Shown piece by piece: positions 13,101 to 28,100 of a stretch of DNA of 64,000 nucleotides; positions within the stretch are counted from its first letter, which is position 1, and every line of letters begins with the position of its first letter. The notes beneath the pieces are model-generated. The model was not told the DNA's origin. It saw only the letters and a list, made by a program, of their open reading frames with translations, and ran no database searches. The DNA lies in NCBI RefSeq assembly GCF_905475395.1, contig NC_058342.1, forward strand, positions 35,670,140 to 35,734,139, in the 5' to 3' direction. This DNA is from Chrysoperla carnea. Lineage: Eukaryota > Arthropoda > Insecta > Neuroptera > Chrysopidae. The translations under genes were made by a program, and so were the position numbers.

Positions 13101-16100
13101 CTTTCAAAAAGATTTTTTGAATTTGATTTTTTACTTACTAATGGCCTCAAATCGGGATGATAGAGCACATGGCCATTATTATTTACAATAAATGAGTAAC
13201 CATTTACGCCAAGCTAAAAAAAAATTGAAATTTTATTAATAAAAGCATTCAGAAATTCTGGAAAATGAAGTGAACTTTAAAATTTACCTTATATGGGGGA
13301 ACTAATTTGATTATCTGCTCGATTGGAACATCTGTACCGACAACTCCCAATAAATTAGCAACACGTACCTAAAAAAAGCCAAAAAAAATGATATAAGTAT
13401 GGAAAAAATGAAAAATGTATTTTGGAACTTACAGAATGATTTCGCCGATCAAAAACTGGTGTTGTAACTGAAGTCATTAGTTGCATTGGGGCACTTGGAC
13501 GTAGGCTACTGCTCTGTAAAATTTTCGAAAAGAAATTGTGAATATTTTAAATGGCCAAAAAGGATTAATATTAGTTTAGAAATTTTATGGGTGGATTTGG
13601 GAAATAGCTATTGAAAGCTTGAAAAATATATTCCCTGCTCAGAGAAAGTTAGGCTAGGTTAGAGTGGCTGTCCTGGGGTGGAACACACTTAGACCATGGG
13701 GTCCGTTGTGATACCGAAAAAGGGTTGACCCATCCCAAGCATGCCTGCTGATTAGCCGGTGTCCTGTAACAGCCGCAACAATTTTGCTAATATAGGCCCT
13801 TGGAAAAGAGGTCTTAATGGCTAAATTTATTATTTAAAGGAAGTTGCGACAGTGGTCAATTTTTTTAAACTCGTACAAAAAAATTGAAATGTATTACTTA
13901 CTTTTCCTCCCATATAAACTGGAGTCCACTGAATTGGATGATTGTTCTGATACATAACCATTGGACGGGCCATAACAAAAATATATTGTTGAACACTCTC
14001 AGGAATTTCATTTAATGAGCTTATTCGCTTATAATATCCTGTAATTTAGAAAATTTACGATTATATTTATTTTTGGGTATTTAGGACTTTTAAAAGAATC
14101 AATCGTTAACTTTTAGTTTAATTTTGAGGATAAATTTTGTGCATACCTTTATTATTACAAGCGATCCAACTCATCTCGGCAGCATTACTCGAATCTTTTC
14201 CGATTAGATACGTAAATATACGAACCAATCTGTGTGGCATATTATACATTTGCAAAATATCTTGAAATGTGGAAGGTGGACCATCTGTGATTAGCATTAT
14301 AGCTTGGTTACATTGACATCCTTGACCAGTACGATTATACTAGAAATTTTTCAAAAATAATTTGTTAGAATAAAAATTACATGTTGGGAAACGTGGTGCT
14401 TAGCTGTGGCGTATTGAAAGTCGCCTTTGAAAGGTTATTTATTATTTCGAATTTGCTCCTTACCTTATGCAAAATTTCAAATGCAGTAACTAAAGCTGAT
14501 GTAAAATTTGCAATATTTTCTGGTCGAATTGTATCCAACGCATTTTTTAAATCACGTTTATTTTCTGGACTAGCTTGCACCAATAAGTCCTTAAAGCAAG
14601 GTACAATTTCTTCGGTGTAATCAGAAAATTTAAACACATTGACATAATCATTGCTGCCAAGTGTATCCAAAATTTCACGTACAGTTGCCGCAGCTAATTG
14701 GCTGCGTTGACCAGTCATGGAACCAGATGCATCCAGTAAAATAACTAAATCTTTTGGACTTGTAGCAGCATCAACAAACCATGCTGAATGTCGAAAATCG
14801 TAAATGTGATCATCGCGATCGGTTTTTTCACCTTTCGCATTCAAAGAAGCCGGATCCTCTGGTGGCCAAGCAATTGCTACAAATCACAGATTATAATTTT
14901 AGTAATATAATCTTCATAAAAATGATTTTCCTTGCTTTATCATTTTCGCATAGATATGATCAGTCTTACAAATTTTTCCGCCTAAAATTTCAATGAATGT
15001 AAGAAGAATTCGAGAAGTTTCAGAGCAAAAAAACGTGTGAAAAATGTTGGAGAGTAGTTTTGAACTTTAGAAAATTTGTTTTTGTAAGCAAAAAAATGTA
15101 TAGCTCACAAACGGATTACAATGCGATATTTTTTTAGAAGGCTAGTTGAATGGAGATGGTTTTGGTAACTGAATCCGTTTGCGAAAAAAAACTGAAATGC
15201 GATAGAAATTTTGCTGATTTTATTTAGTTGCATTATTTAATTAATTTGTATTTGCTTAAATGAGAAAGCAATTAAATGTTAATTTCTATGGATTTACCTG
15301 GATATCGTCGTAAAAATCCTAAAGAACTACCAAAATATTGCCAAGATAATGAAGGATCCGTTTCATAATTATTTGCAAACAATGGATCCAAATGTTCTGA
15401 CCATTGTATTGAATTTTGTACTTCAGCATCTAAATTTCGGAAAAATTACATGTAAAAGGATTTTTTTTTAAATTGGTGAGCTGGTAGCTTTTTTTAGACA
15501 CATAATCTTAACACAAGTGACAATAAAATGAAATGAATGTACTAAAATAACAAATCGATTTAACCTTAAAATAAGTTTTTATCGATTTGCACCCAGGGTT
15601 TTTATAAACTGTGTTTAAAAAAATCTTAAAACTATGGATCTTCTCAAAACGAAGATAAGGAATAAACAAATTGTCTGTAGAAAAGTTATTAGATTTTAAT
15701 CAGAATTTTCGAATGGAAATCATATTTTTATCCAAAAATTTTAAAGAACCTATAAATTTTATGTTCGAATAAGTGTCCATCCCTGTTCTAGGTCAACACA
15801 TCCCCTAGGGGTATGTCTAAAAGTCAAATCCCTACTAAGTTCAATTTTTGTTCTCTTTAAGACATCGAAATACGAAAAACTCAAATGATTTCACCTCTAA
15901 AGTAATATTTTACTACTAAGAAAATTTTAAAGAATTCTGCGTCAAAAAAATGGGTTCAAAATTTCAAGTTGACAGTTAAAAATAATCTGAGAATTGTTTT
16001 TGAGAAAATTTGTGAAAATGCAACTATATTTGAGTCATTGTTGATTAAGAATTGTGATTACTGAAATGGTTTTTTTGGTTTCATACTTTTACTGTAAAAA

Positions 16101-19100
16101 AATTCTGCTACCAGCTCACAAATTATAACGTTTCATTTACCTGAATCAGTGACAGGGGTTGGCATTAAAACCGAACTGATGCTAGTGTTTACCGGTAGAT
16201 GGTCGAAATGTCTATTCGGTGTAAGAATGACCTCTCGACCGCCGTTCGACAATCGTCCATCAGCAGCAAGTTTATGCGCATTATAATAGCGCATGTTACC
16301 GCCACCATTACTTGAACTGCTAGCTCCATCTGCAGCTGACACAACGGTACCGGGTTTCGGTGACAATGCAGCTTGTTCGGCGCTATCCATTATACGCTAC
16401 AAACAAACAAAAAATCCCGAAACATTTATTTTCTATAGAAAAAAAAAGGATTTGTTCGTCGTAATTAAATCTTAAATGATACCCTAATTCATTTTAATTG
16501 GTTGAAAAATTTTTCAAAAATAAAATTTTATCTTTATTGTTTGAGATAATGTATTTTTTTTTACTAGTAGCCTCGACCTACCCTTTGAGGGGATGAGACG
16601 GTGAAGTTACCTGGGGTGACATGTGGCCGACAAACATTCAAGGACACTCTAACATTACGCGCACACAGCTAAAAAAAATACAATCTATCGTACTACGAAA
16701 AATACATCAATTTTTTTCCTTTTTTCGAAAGAAAAACTTCAATTTCGTTGGAAAGTTAATTGAAATTCTTTTAATAAGTTATAAACTTGTCGATATATAG
16801 AAAATGTGAAAATTATGACAAGAATATTATTAAATGAAAATTTTCATGAAAAACTTTTTTCTTATGTGAAAAGAGAAAAGTTATTAAGGTGCAATAAAAA
16901 CTTCATATCTGTGTTTTTTTTTTACTACTTATTGACAGCATATTAGAACGAAGTATTATTATTTTCTTTTCTGTGGAAAATTCAATATTGAATTTTTCAC
17001 ATTTTTCACCCAGCGATATTGTTTTAACTATTTACGATATATATATAATATAGAATATGGCATGTAAGAGGTGACCCATTTTAGATTACTTAAAATTTCT
17101 TCAGCGAAAAAGCGATTCTGTTTCAGAAGGAAGCATTTTAGTAACTATTGATCTTGGCTTATTAAAAAGTTTTGTAAAGGTTCATATGTTACTTTCAAGA
17201 TGGTCAACCATCAAGGAAATCTTTAGACAAAATGTAAGAAACTGCGTCCTGAATAATCTACGAATCATTTGGAGAACCGGATTTTTATATTTTTTGGGGT
17301 CAAAATTATCTAATGTGGCTTTTATTGAAATTGGAGACAGCAAATTTGTTTCGATTTTTGACCATTTTCATAAATCGAACAAATGGACAATTTTTTGTTT
17401 TGATATTTGATGATTTTCGATAGCCCGATGTCTGGCGATAATCCGGAGAATATGAATCGAATTATTAAAGGAGGTAGAATTTTGAAGTTTAAACTTCAAT
17501 AGACGCGTTAGACGATATGTAATATATTTCTAATAAATAGTATTTGGTAGGGTAAAATCTTGTGATCAAAATGCTATGAAAAAACGACACCTATGCAATA
17601 ATAATTAAAGCTGCACAATAAACTATTCAATAACTGATTTTGATCTTTGATAACTTCTGATTACTATTCATAGGTGACAGTATACACACGTTAATAATTT
17701 CAATTTACAAATTATGTAATTTTAATTATTCATACCATAATTAATTAAAAAATTTATTTAAAAAAAACACAGTTATTACAAAGTTTTAAGATGTCACTTG
17801 CATCGACAGTCCTCATGACTGTCAATTTTCATCCCGCTGTGCTAAACGAAGTTATCGCTTTCCGCTTCCGTCGAGTAGAAAAATAGTACTCATCACGGGA
17901 GCAAGTGTAATATATTACACTGCTCAACAAAATTTGATTTTTTTTTTGTCACTTTGATGTGATTTTGTCACTTTGATGTGAACACTATGTAATTCTTTTC
18001 TCATATGGAAAGTGAAAGCCTCTCTTTTCCTCCCCTCTTCCTTTAAAATACTTTTTGAATCCTTCCGATATCTTTTATCCTTCCGAAAATCGCTTTTGAA
18101 GGAGAATGGATGATATTTTAAAATTATTCACTGGCGAAACATATTTCTTCGAATTTAGTTGAAAACCAAGTTTTTCCTACATTAAGAAGCCAATTTTTCG
18201 AAAAGCTGAAGCAATTTTGCGCTCGGATTCGTATTTAGCACGTCAAAAACCTTTCAAAAAGTAAACTCATGCTTCTTGAACAAAATTTGTGTTGATCAAT
18301 GATATTTGTTTGTTCCCTAGATGTGTAATATACAATTATGGAGGACTTTTTTAAGGACCACCGTGTATTTATGTACATACATATTATATACACTTGACTA
18401 TGGAAAATAGTTGACATTAATAATGACGATAATAATGAAATACCATTGGAAAATTTCATATAACAAAACTATTTTGAATTTTAAGTTCATCTTATCACTA
18501 TATATATTCAATATTACCGCATAACATGTTATCGCTTATCGCTATCCTAGTATCCAAAATTATTATTATACAGATACAATTTCTTGTTTCATTACAAAAT
18601 ATCGAATATTCGAAAATAATTTATTAACATCGAAAAGTTTCAAATAATGGTATTTATATTTTCATTCATTAAAATATAAAAAATATGGTATGAATGCAAC
18701 ACAACCTTTATATATGGGTAATATAACCGCTCACTTTTCTTCCAAAAACGTTCCCTTACTGAGTTTGGACTGATTATAAGAAGAATTTCTCGAAAACTAC
18801 AGGAGGAGACGAAGATACCGTTGCACCAGGTAGCTCTGAAACCAATTTTGTCACGATATTCGTGATCAGCGACCCCAAAAACCCTCGTGTAACGTGTTTG
18901 GACCGATTACATAACAAATTTCCCGAAAACTCCACTAGACAACGAGAAACCATTTACCCTGAGTACGAGGTACTTCTGAGACCAATTCTGTCACAATATT
19001 CGTGCTCAGTGACCCCAAAAAAAGGGTAGGTCAAATTTCCTGACGCTGTAACGAATCGAATGTCGAAAACCGCATTCAAATTCGACTTACTTTTCAAATT

Positions 19101-22100
19101 TTTCGAACTTTGATCATTTTTTGTGCTTCGTTTCTTCGTCTATACAGTTCTTTTTTTTTAATAAAACTGAGCCAAAAATATCACGCGAGTAACTCGTTTC
19201 ATGTGTTTTTCAATAATTCACATTAATTTTTGTATAAATTTCGTATATCTAAACATAATATTTTAGGTAATAAAAAAATCTGTTTGCACCTTATAAAAAG
19301 GATTGAAGTATATATATATATATAAAACAGATGAATATGAAATGATAAAATTCTCATAAATATGGTAATAATGTCTCTGTCATACTCATGGGTAGGTACT
19401 AGGTAGGTATTACCGTGACAAATTACCTTCAACAAAGCATTAAAAAGTATTTATTTAAAATGCAATGAAAATAGACAATTTTAATTATATAACCTGTCAT
19501 TTGTGTCAAAGACTATTCTTGTAATTACTAATTAGTTATCAATTATTTTACTGTAGACTTTCTTTTTGAGTCAGTAGACGCCACCAAGCACCTTTATTTC
19601 AATCATATTTGAAGGAGCATATTCTTTGTGTGCGTAGTCATGGTAAAGTTATGACTTATTTGCAGTTCTTTACATGTTAATGTTATAGAAAATGTCAAAT
19701 TAAAATTATTGAAAAACACGAATTAATTAAACTAAATGCATTAAAAATTATGAAAATAAGAAATCAAATTACACAAATATTATTTTTCAAATGTAAATTA
19801 TCATAATTATTTATTTAAATTTGGGAGACAATAATATTAAATTTTCAATGTAAGTCATAAAGGCAATCCATACAATTATGTAGTAGTGTACCATGGAAAC
19901 GCCTCCAAAAAAACTCACGCACGGTGCGAATAAGTGGATTTATATAAATAAATTAGGCAACCGTGTAAGATAAACAACGAAAATAATAATAATTGATTAT
20001 AAATAATTTTCTTGCTCGGGAACGTATCAGTGGCGTAGTGAGGGGTGGGCAAGAGGTAGGTATATCATGCCCCGAGACCTACTCACAAAGGGTGCAAATT
20101 TGGTATAAGTGTTCACCTAAAGAATCCATTTCCGGTTGTCTGTCTGTCATTGCTTTAATGTCAGATGATCAACTTAAAAGAGAACATAACCAGTCCAATT
20201 CATGTAATATGTAAAGAGGTTTTACTGTACACATAAATAACATAAATTTGATATATATGAAAGATTTCAGTAAACATATTTAAAGGGTTGTAATAACCAT
20301 CCCTTTTTGAATTTATGGATGTAATTCAAAGCAGTAAATAAATTTCCGTGACGACAATAAAAAAAAAAAAAAGAAAATACGGAAAAAAACGGCTGGTAGA
20401 AAAACCGCCAAAATATATAAAATAATATGTCTGATTCTTTTCTCCAATTCCGACTGCGAGTAAGTGAAATACAGTGAAAACTATCTATAACGACTATGAA
20501 AGAATTTTAAAATTATGATCTGGAAAACTAATTGTTCATTTTATCTCTTACAAATGATTATCCACCATAAAAAAATGTTTTTTGGAGATCATTTCCAACT
20601 CATTAAATCATCCCTTTTCGAAGAAAAATGAAAACCTGATTATCAAAAAAGAAGCTGAAATATCAAAGAACCAAATTAAGCCCCAAATAACATAAAAATT
20701 ACTCTCGACAGTTCTTGAGGTGATACAGCACTGTTAATCAAGCTTCACGCAGGAAAATGTCCAGCTTTTGGGGTGCCACGAGTATTTGATGTTTCAACTT
20801 TTGATAACCTTTTAATTATCGTTCGAAAATGAATTATTATTAGTGAAAAAAATGAGTCCTAATTTGACGCTCAAAGCCAGCGTAAGTTTTATCATGAAAT
20901 TACATCTATAGTCCTTGTTCAAAGATTAATTTGATCACGTGAAAGCCGTCTATCGATAAACATACTAAATGGCTTTAATGATTCACTTAAAACAACGAGG
21001 AATCATTTTATCCTGAGGGATCATTATATAGCACTTTTCTCTATTTATATTTGTCAAATTCGTCATAATAACCAATCACTGGTTATAAGCGATGTCGTTA
21101 TAACAAGTTTTGACTATATATGAGCTTTTCGATATAAGGTCAAACATAAAGATGAAGGGTTAATGTTATTAGAATTTTAAGATAGGGGTGAAAAAAGTAA
21201 AGAGGAAATTGAAGGTATTCTTCACATACATATGGTTATATACACTATAGGTCGGGTTTTCCCGTTTGCTTATAGTTGGTATTGATTCTAAAGCATCTTA
21301 GACAGCAGTAGCGCCGTTCAACGGCCAACCTTCAAACTATAGGGGATGGAGATGTTGAATATATAGGGTTGGTCTTTTACTATACATATATATATACTCC
21401 ATTGCTGCAGATTTACTCCGCAATATACTCTCTCATGATCATACCCTTACAATATCATCATATATAACACTCACACCCCCCACCATTACTCCCTCCCCCA
21501 TAACCGCGTACTCAACTTCTCATACCCTCAGGTTTTTCCCATCTCATATGTACACAAATATACATATATATTCATTTTATGTGGATGTTTTGTAATAGGG
21601 TTGGTTGAATGCTATGTTTTGGGGGGTTTGGGAGGGCATGAGGTTTTTTGGAGTATCTGTGGGGTTGTTTGCTAACCATTTTATGAGACCCCATGTTATA
21701 ACCTTTTTGGTATTAATCTGAAATATACATATATAATAATTTAATAAGCCAAATATTCAATACGAATAATATACAATTATGTTAATTATGAAATGACTAG
21801 TGCCATCTAAACTCATTCTCTATTAACCAGTGGCTGTCAAACTTATTTTGTTTTATACATAAATATTGCCAACTTGTGGAATTTAGGACTTTCTCACTAT
21901 GTCATTGGATTGTATTTACTTGTCTAGACACTATAAAATTGTCTGTGTTGGAAAGAGTAAGTCTCTTATCGAATTTATTATCAAAATCCGGTTAAGTCTA
22001 AAACTTTTTTTTAAATATTTCCCAATTTCATTTTTACCATCTTTGCAGAAAAATGATAGTAAGAGAATTAAAAGACCGAACTTCTTTAGACCTTTGGCAG

Positions 22101-25100
22101 ATAGATGCATTTTGAGTCTTTAGTGACCAGAAACTACACCAATTAGGAGGTTTAAAGCTTTGAGATTTTAACCAGTGAATCAGTTTGATTTTGCGAGATT
22201 GTATCCAGCCATTAGTTCTTTTCTAGTGTTTCGCTTTTGCGATATTAGAGAAAAATCCTCACTTAGTGTATTATTTGTTCCCAAAAAGAAAATATTTGGA
22301 TTTTCAGGATTGTTCAGATTGTCTCGTCTTTCTAAAAACAGATACCAAAGCGCTCTTCCACAGCGCTCCGACTAAAATCAAATCTTACTAGATAATAAAC
22401 TATATTTGAAAATAATATCAAATCCAGAATCTATTCTGGAAGAAAAATGCTTGCATAGGATGCTCTAAGCTGGCGGTAATGAATTAACATATACACAGAT
22501 AGAATTTTAATTCTAATTTCTGAGATGAAGCACAAAGTGCTATATTATGTAGGAAATACAATTCTGGAAAGGACGACAAAGGATCGTTAACTTAAGGCGT
22601 CAAAAAGTTTAAAATCTGCTACTGTAACCTTGAACTGAGAGAATACAGCCTGACTCTTCAGTATCAGGAACGTGAAAATTGAAAAAAGACAAATAATAGG
22701 AGATGTTTTTCCCTTTTTCATAGTCTAAGCATGTCAAACTGGGATAACTATCCAAAAATATGATTAGGGTATATTTTATTTATTTCAACTGTTACCAATA
22801 AGTTAAACTTTCTTTTCAAGTTTCTTATCCAAAAAAAATGGTTCGGATACATGATAAATATAATGCCATAGTTTATCCTTTTTTTTCTACTCCCGGAATG
22901 TTACCACCTTGAAACAAAATGGTATATGATATTGTTTTAACTATAAATTGTGTTTTATGTTAGGTTATATGTTTTAGGGTCACTGGAATATGTAACTGAC
23001 CGATTTGTTACTGGTATTTTATTTATTTTCTTTTGCCCTCCGTTTAATATTTTTATTTATTTGAACACGGTGCGTGGTTCGATGAACTACACAAATTATT
23101 ACAGCAATGCGTGTACGCTTTAACAAAATTTTTAATTGAACTTTTATGACCCGTTACATGATCCATAAAATTAGACATTTAGAACTAGTAATTATTATTC
23201 ATTTGTTAATTAAGCAAAGAACAATTTTATAGTTTTATATTTTCACTTAAAGCAGGTATGGGCAAAAATGACTTTTTTTCTACCTATCTCATTACTATTA
23301 GAGAAACTGAGATAAGTAGAAGAGTCGTATACCCGTCTCGCTTCCTCCTCTATGAGTAATGCGGACTTGGATAAAGAGACACACAATAAAGTTCATGGCA
23401 CACAATAAAGTTATAACTATGATGACTTCGACTTAAAATAATTCGTCCATGCCTGACGTAGAGCATGAATTCTGTAGGTCATCTGTTGTAACTTCTTGGA
23501 AAAATTAAATGTTGACAGGTCTACGCGTTTCATTGTCTCGATTTTGCCTTGGAGAGTACTCAAAAGAATACAAGATTTGACTAGAATGGGAGATCATTTG
23601 GTAGCTTTCCGCGTGGGTAACATGTCGAAAAGATGATGTGTTCAGCTCTGTTATCTTTTTCTGATAGATTTCAGCATCGGAAAAAGGAAAGCAATATTCA
23701 TTATTTCATTTATCATTTGATGAACAGAGACGACTTTAGTTAGTGTATTGATGATTGAAGAGAGATATCTATATTATCAAATTTATAATCGGCACTTGCA
23801 CACAATATACTATATATTTTTGTAGTTGTGTGGTATTGTAAAGCCAAAAATAACTCAAAACTTGACTACAAAACATGTATTTGTTTTATATGTATGAACC
23901 GTGCAATAAACCAAAACTTTTTTACAATACTGTAGGGAAACAATCACCGAAAATATGAATAAATATAAACATTATCTCATTTGACCAATAAAAATTTTGT
24001 TTCAATTTTTCATCAGACTCTTGAAGTTCGGTGGTATGACATCAAAATCATGAATCGAGACTGTGTATATTTTTTAAGAATAGTCGAAAAACTCGACTTT
24101 TCGAATGTATATTGATAACTCTGGAACATCCGGTAATAAAAATAGTACGATACAATATAATGTGTATTGAAAATTGTGTCTGTTTTTCGAAGTAAAATAT
24201 AGAAAATAGCATTGCTATAAGAGTTTTAAAAATGACAGTTCATTTAATTTAAACTTGTTAAATTTTGATGAATTACATGAACTAAATCGTTGTTTGATAC
24301 TTTTTTAACATGGTTTACAATACCCTCCAGTCAACCTCACATCTCACACCTCACACCTCACACCTCCGAACACCTCAACCCACTTACAATGTTTTGAATG
24401 ATAGTAGTTTAATGTTTATTATTCCACCATTTTACACTAGCAGGGGTGGGAGAAGTTTTTCTTATTTGAAAATTTTATACGATTTTTTTATATACATTTA
24501 CCGGTTGGCCTCGGATTAAGTTTTGAGAAAACACCAAACAAACAAGTGAAAACAAACAATTGACTGAGTTAATTGTTAAAATACCATGTATAGAAAGTGT
24601 TGATTACGCTGTCACATTACACATACATACATGTCACACATATTAGCTGATATTCCCATGTAGTATGTATTACTATACAATTTGCGCTCTCACGGGTAAA
24701 CAGTGATGTTTACGAAAAAATGTTTCAAAGAAAAGTTGTGATTTTTTTATAAGGAACATTTTTTACATTAAAACTTTTGTTCTATCTCTCACAGGTTACA
24801 AGATGGGTTCTACAGACCCAAGACTCAATTGACTTATGTTGCTCATTTACGAACTCGACCTCACTTTTTACGTTCTAAGCATGCTATAAAAATTTCAGCT
24901 TGATATCTCTTTTGTTTTTGAGTTTATCGTGTTCACAGACGGACGGACGGACGAACGGACAACCGGAAATGGACTAATCAGATGATTTTATGAACTTTTA
25001 TACCAAAATTTTGTTCGTGTCATCAATATTTTTAAGCGTTACAAACTTGGGATTAAACTTAATATACCTTGGTATATTTTATATATACATGGTATAAAAA

Positions 25101-28100
25101 GCAACACTTTATGAATCTACTGGGGCCCATTTTAAGGGCAAAGAAGTTAACTACAACAAGGATGTGCACCAAGCATTAAATTTTTGTTACAAATTTTCTT
25201 GGGATTCTGATTGCAATGGCAACATTTTGTGCCTTATAGTATACAAGTTTTTCTGCTTTAAATGAGCCTTGGTAGTTCCCAAAAATACCAAGGATAATAA
25301 AAAACTATACGTGCAAAAAAACTGCATGAAAATATTTGAGACTTACGTTTCAAATTTTGAGAGTGGATTCTTTATATTCTTTTATGTTGGAGGGACTATC
25401 TGTATAATCATTATTTATAAAGTTTATCGATGTAATTTTTTTTCTTTGTTAGATAACATTTTTTTAATGAATTTATTGAAGAACAACATAGAAATGGGGC
25501 CATATCCGTATATAAAACGCCTTTTTTACCTCTTGTGTACACAATAAGTAATAAAAACTTTATATTTTTAATGTGAAAAACGATATTCTACACTTTTAGA
25601 ATCTTTTCGAAACATTTTTGGTCATATTTCTGTATGTATCGGAGTGTACACCTAACCCAAAAAGAAACTGAAACTTAATTATGGCGGCCTCGCTAAAAAG
25701 TATTCAATTTTGCTATAGGCCCCGTGACTTTATATACCCAGGGCCTTCAAAAGGTTCAAGAAATTGTAGATAAAATTACAAAAATATTTGAGCATAATAA
25801 TTTGACATATGAACTTAAACCTGACCTAGGACTTAAACCTAAACAATTCCCAAGGTAAAATTTCACGTTTGTCAAGAATCTGTTGTCAAAAATATAAGTT
25901 TTCGTTTCAAAAAAAATTGATCTTGAATAGAAAAAACTTTCAAAATCATGCTCAAGGTCAAATTTTAAGTAATTAGCAAATTTGTCTTTTAAAACCCTAC
26001 AACTTTTGTAAAAATCATTTTTTTAATTTATGACCTGTATTCCGAGAAAATCACAAGATCCGTGGAGTTTTAGAGCACTCTATATAAGTGTATATATAAA
26101 CACTCATATTACACCTAGTATATATCTGCGTATTAGTGATGAGACGAATATTCGAATTCACATTCGCATTTGCAAAAAACGATGCGAATGTTTTTAATAA
26201 AAAACAAGTGAAAACAAACAGTTGACTGAGTTAATTGTTGAAATACCATGCATAGACAGTGTTGATAACTCTGTAACATTACACATACATAACTGATATT
26301 TCCATAATTACACACTATACAATTGACTCCAAATTTGCGCCCTCACGGGTAAACAGTGATGTTTACGAAAAAATGTTTCAAACAAAAGTTGGTTATTTTT
26401 TGATAAGGAACATTTTTTACATTTAAACTTTTGTTCTATCTCTAACGGTTTACAAGATAGATAGGTCAAAACCCAATTGACCCATGTTGCTCATTTACGA
26501 ACTCGACTTCACTTTTTACGTCCTATGTACGCTATTAAATTTCAGCTTGATATCTTTTTTCGTTTTTGAGTTATCGTGTCCACAGACGGACGGACGGGCG
26601 GACGGACAACCGGAAATGGACTAATTAGTTTATGAACACCTATACCAAAATTTTTTTCATAGCATCAATATTTTTAAGCGTTACAAACTTGGGACTAAAC
26701 TTAGTATACCTTGCATATTACATATATGCATGGTATAAAAAATTCAAGATTCGTCCCATCACTAATGCGTATGGTATGAAAAACCATAAGAAAAGAAGAT
26801 GAAAATAAATGAAAATCTCCTTACAAGAGGATAAAAAAAAATCGATTGAAAATAATATTATGACTATGAATAATTAGTGTGACATAAACGGAGGTAAAAC
26901 CAAATAATATAAATATTATTATAACAATAACAATAATCATTTTTCAATTTTTATTATAAAAATCGGATTATATTTCAATAATCATAATATATATATATTG
27001 ATCACCCCTGCGTAATATAAATGGTAGCACCCCTTACCACCCATCTCATACACAGTCCCCCACTTTTACCCCTACCACGCACCATTATATTGGAGTCGGT
27101 GTGTGTACACTGTGCAGTGTACACTGTCGGTAGTATGGCTGTATGGCAAAGTATGTTAACCTGTTTTATCTTTGGTACATAATGGCTTTATAATTTTCTT
27201 TCTAGATATGAAAAGGTTAGTAGCAAAGAATAAGGTTTAATAATATTGGTATGGTGCTTGAGAGGGTTGTGGGAGTGACACAACAGAGGTATGTTTTGTA
27301 CCTACCATAAGGTTAGGTAGATATACATGGATATACATACAAAGTGTTCCATATACATGTATACATGTATCACTCTTTTTATGCATCATTTATAATAATT
27401 CCAAGCCTAAATGGCCGAGCGGTCTAAGGCGTTTGTCTTTGTCTGTTTGTCCATTTAGACAAAGGTTGCGGGTTCGAATCCAGGCAGCGGCAGTGTGAAC
27501 AATTTATAATTAATGGGAGTGAAGAATTTATCACATTGTCGTCGCTTGGATAAGAACGAAGTAACCGACTCCACCCACGTCAAAATGTAAATATGTTTGT
27601 AATTAAATAAATAAAGATTAACAAATATTGATGAGGGTGGCCTCTGTTATAGGCGTATATATCAGAGAAACGGAGTTTAAACCCCATTATTATAAGCTTG
27701 ATATCCGCCCGCTTCACTGTTCTTAAAAGTAAATTCCATCGCTTTATAGCCTCCACCTCTCATCATCTCACTTATCCCCCTTCCATAACATTCGAAGAAA
27801 TTGTTTTACACGTCTAAAATATATGCACAGTTTTCGATTTTTTTTAAGTGTAAAATAGTCACAATTCATTCAGTATATCAGAAAAGATCAGAATGAAGTA
27901 CCTATATCAGAAAAGATGGCCATGAATTGTTTGACAGATACTATTTGAAATTTGTAATGATTTATGGTTCAAAATGAAAATATAATCGAGATATTCAGAA
28001 AATAGCTCAGAATTTAAAGGAAAAAACAACCCCAAATTATTTGTAACTCTCAAATGTGACATATCCTTTATGTTGTAAATATAAACCTATGGGTTAGCAG

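Noticed and set aside
27411-27495. Functional tRNA-Leu gene
   Set aside because: D-loop and T-loop boxes are good, but the acceptor ends do not pair and the sequence continues into a SINE body.
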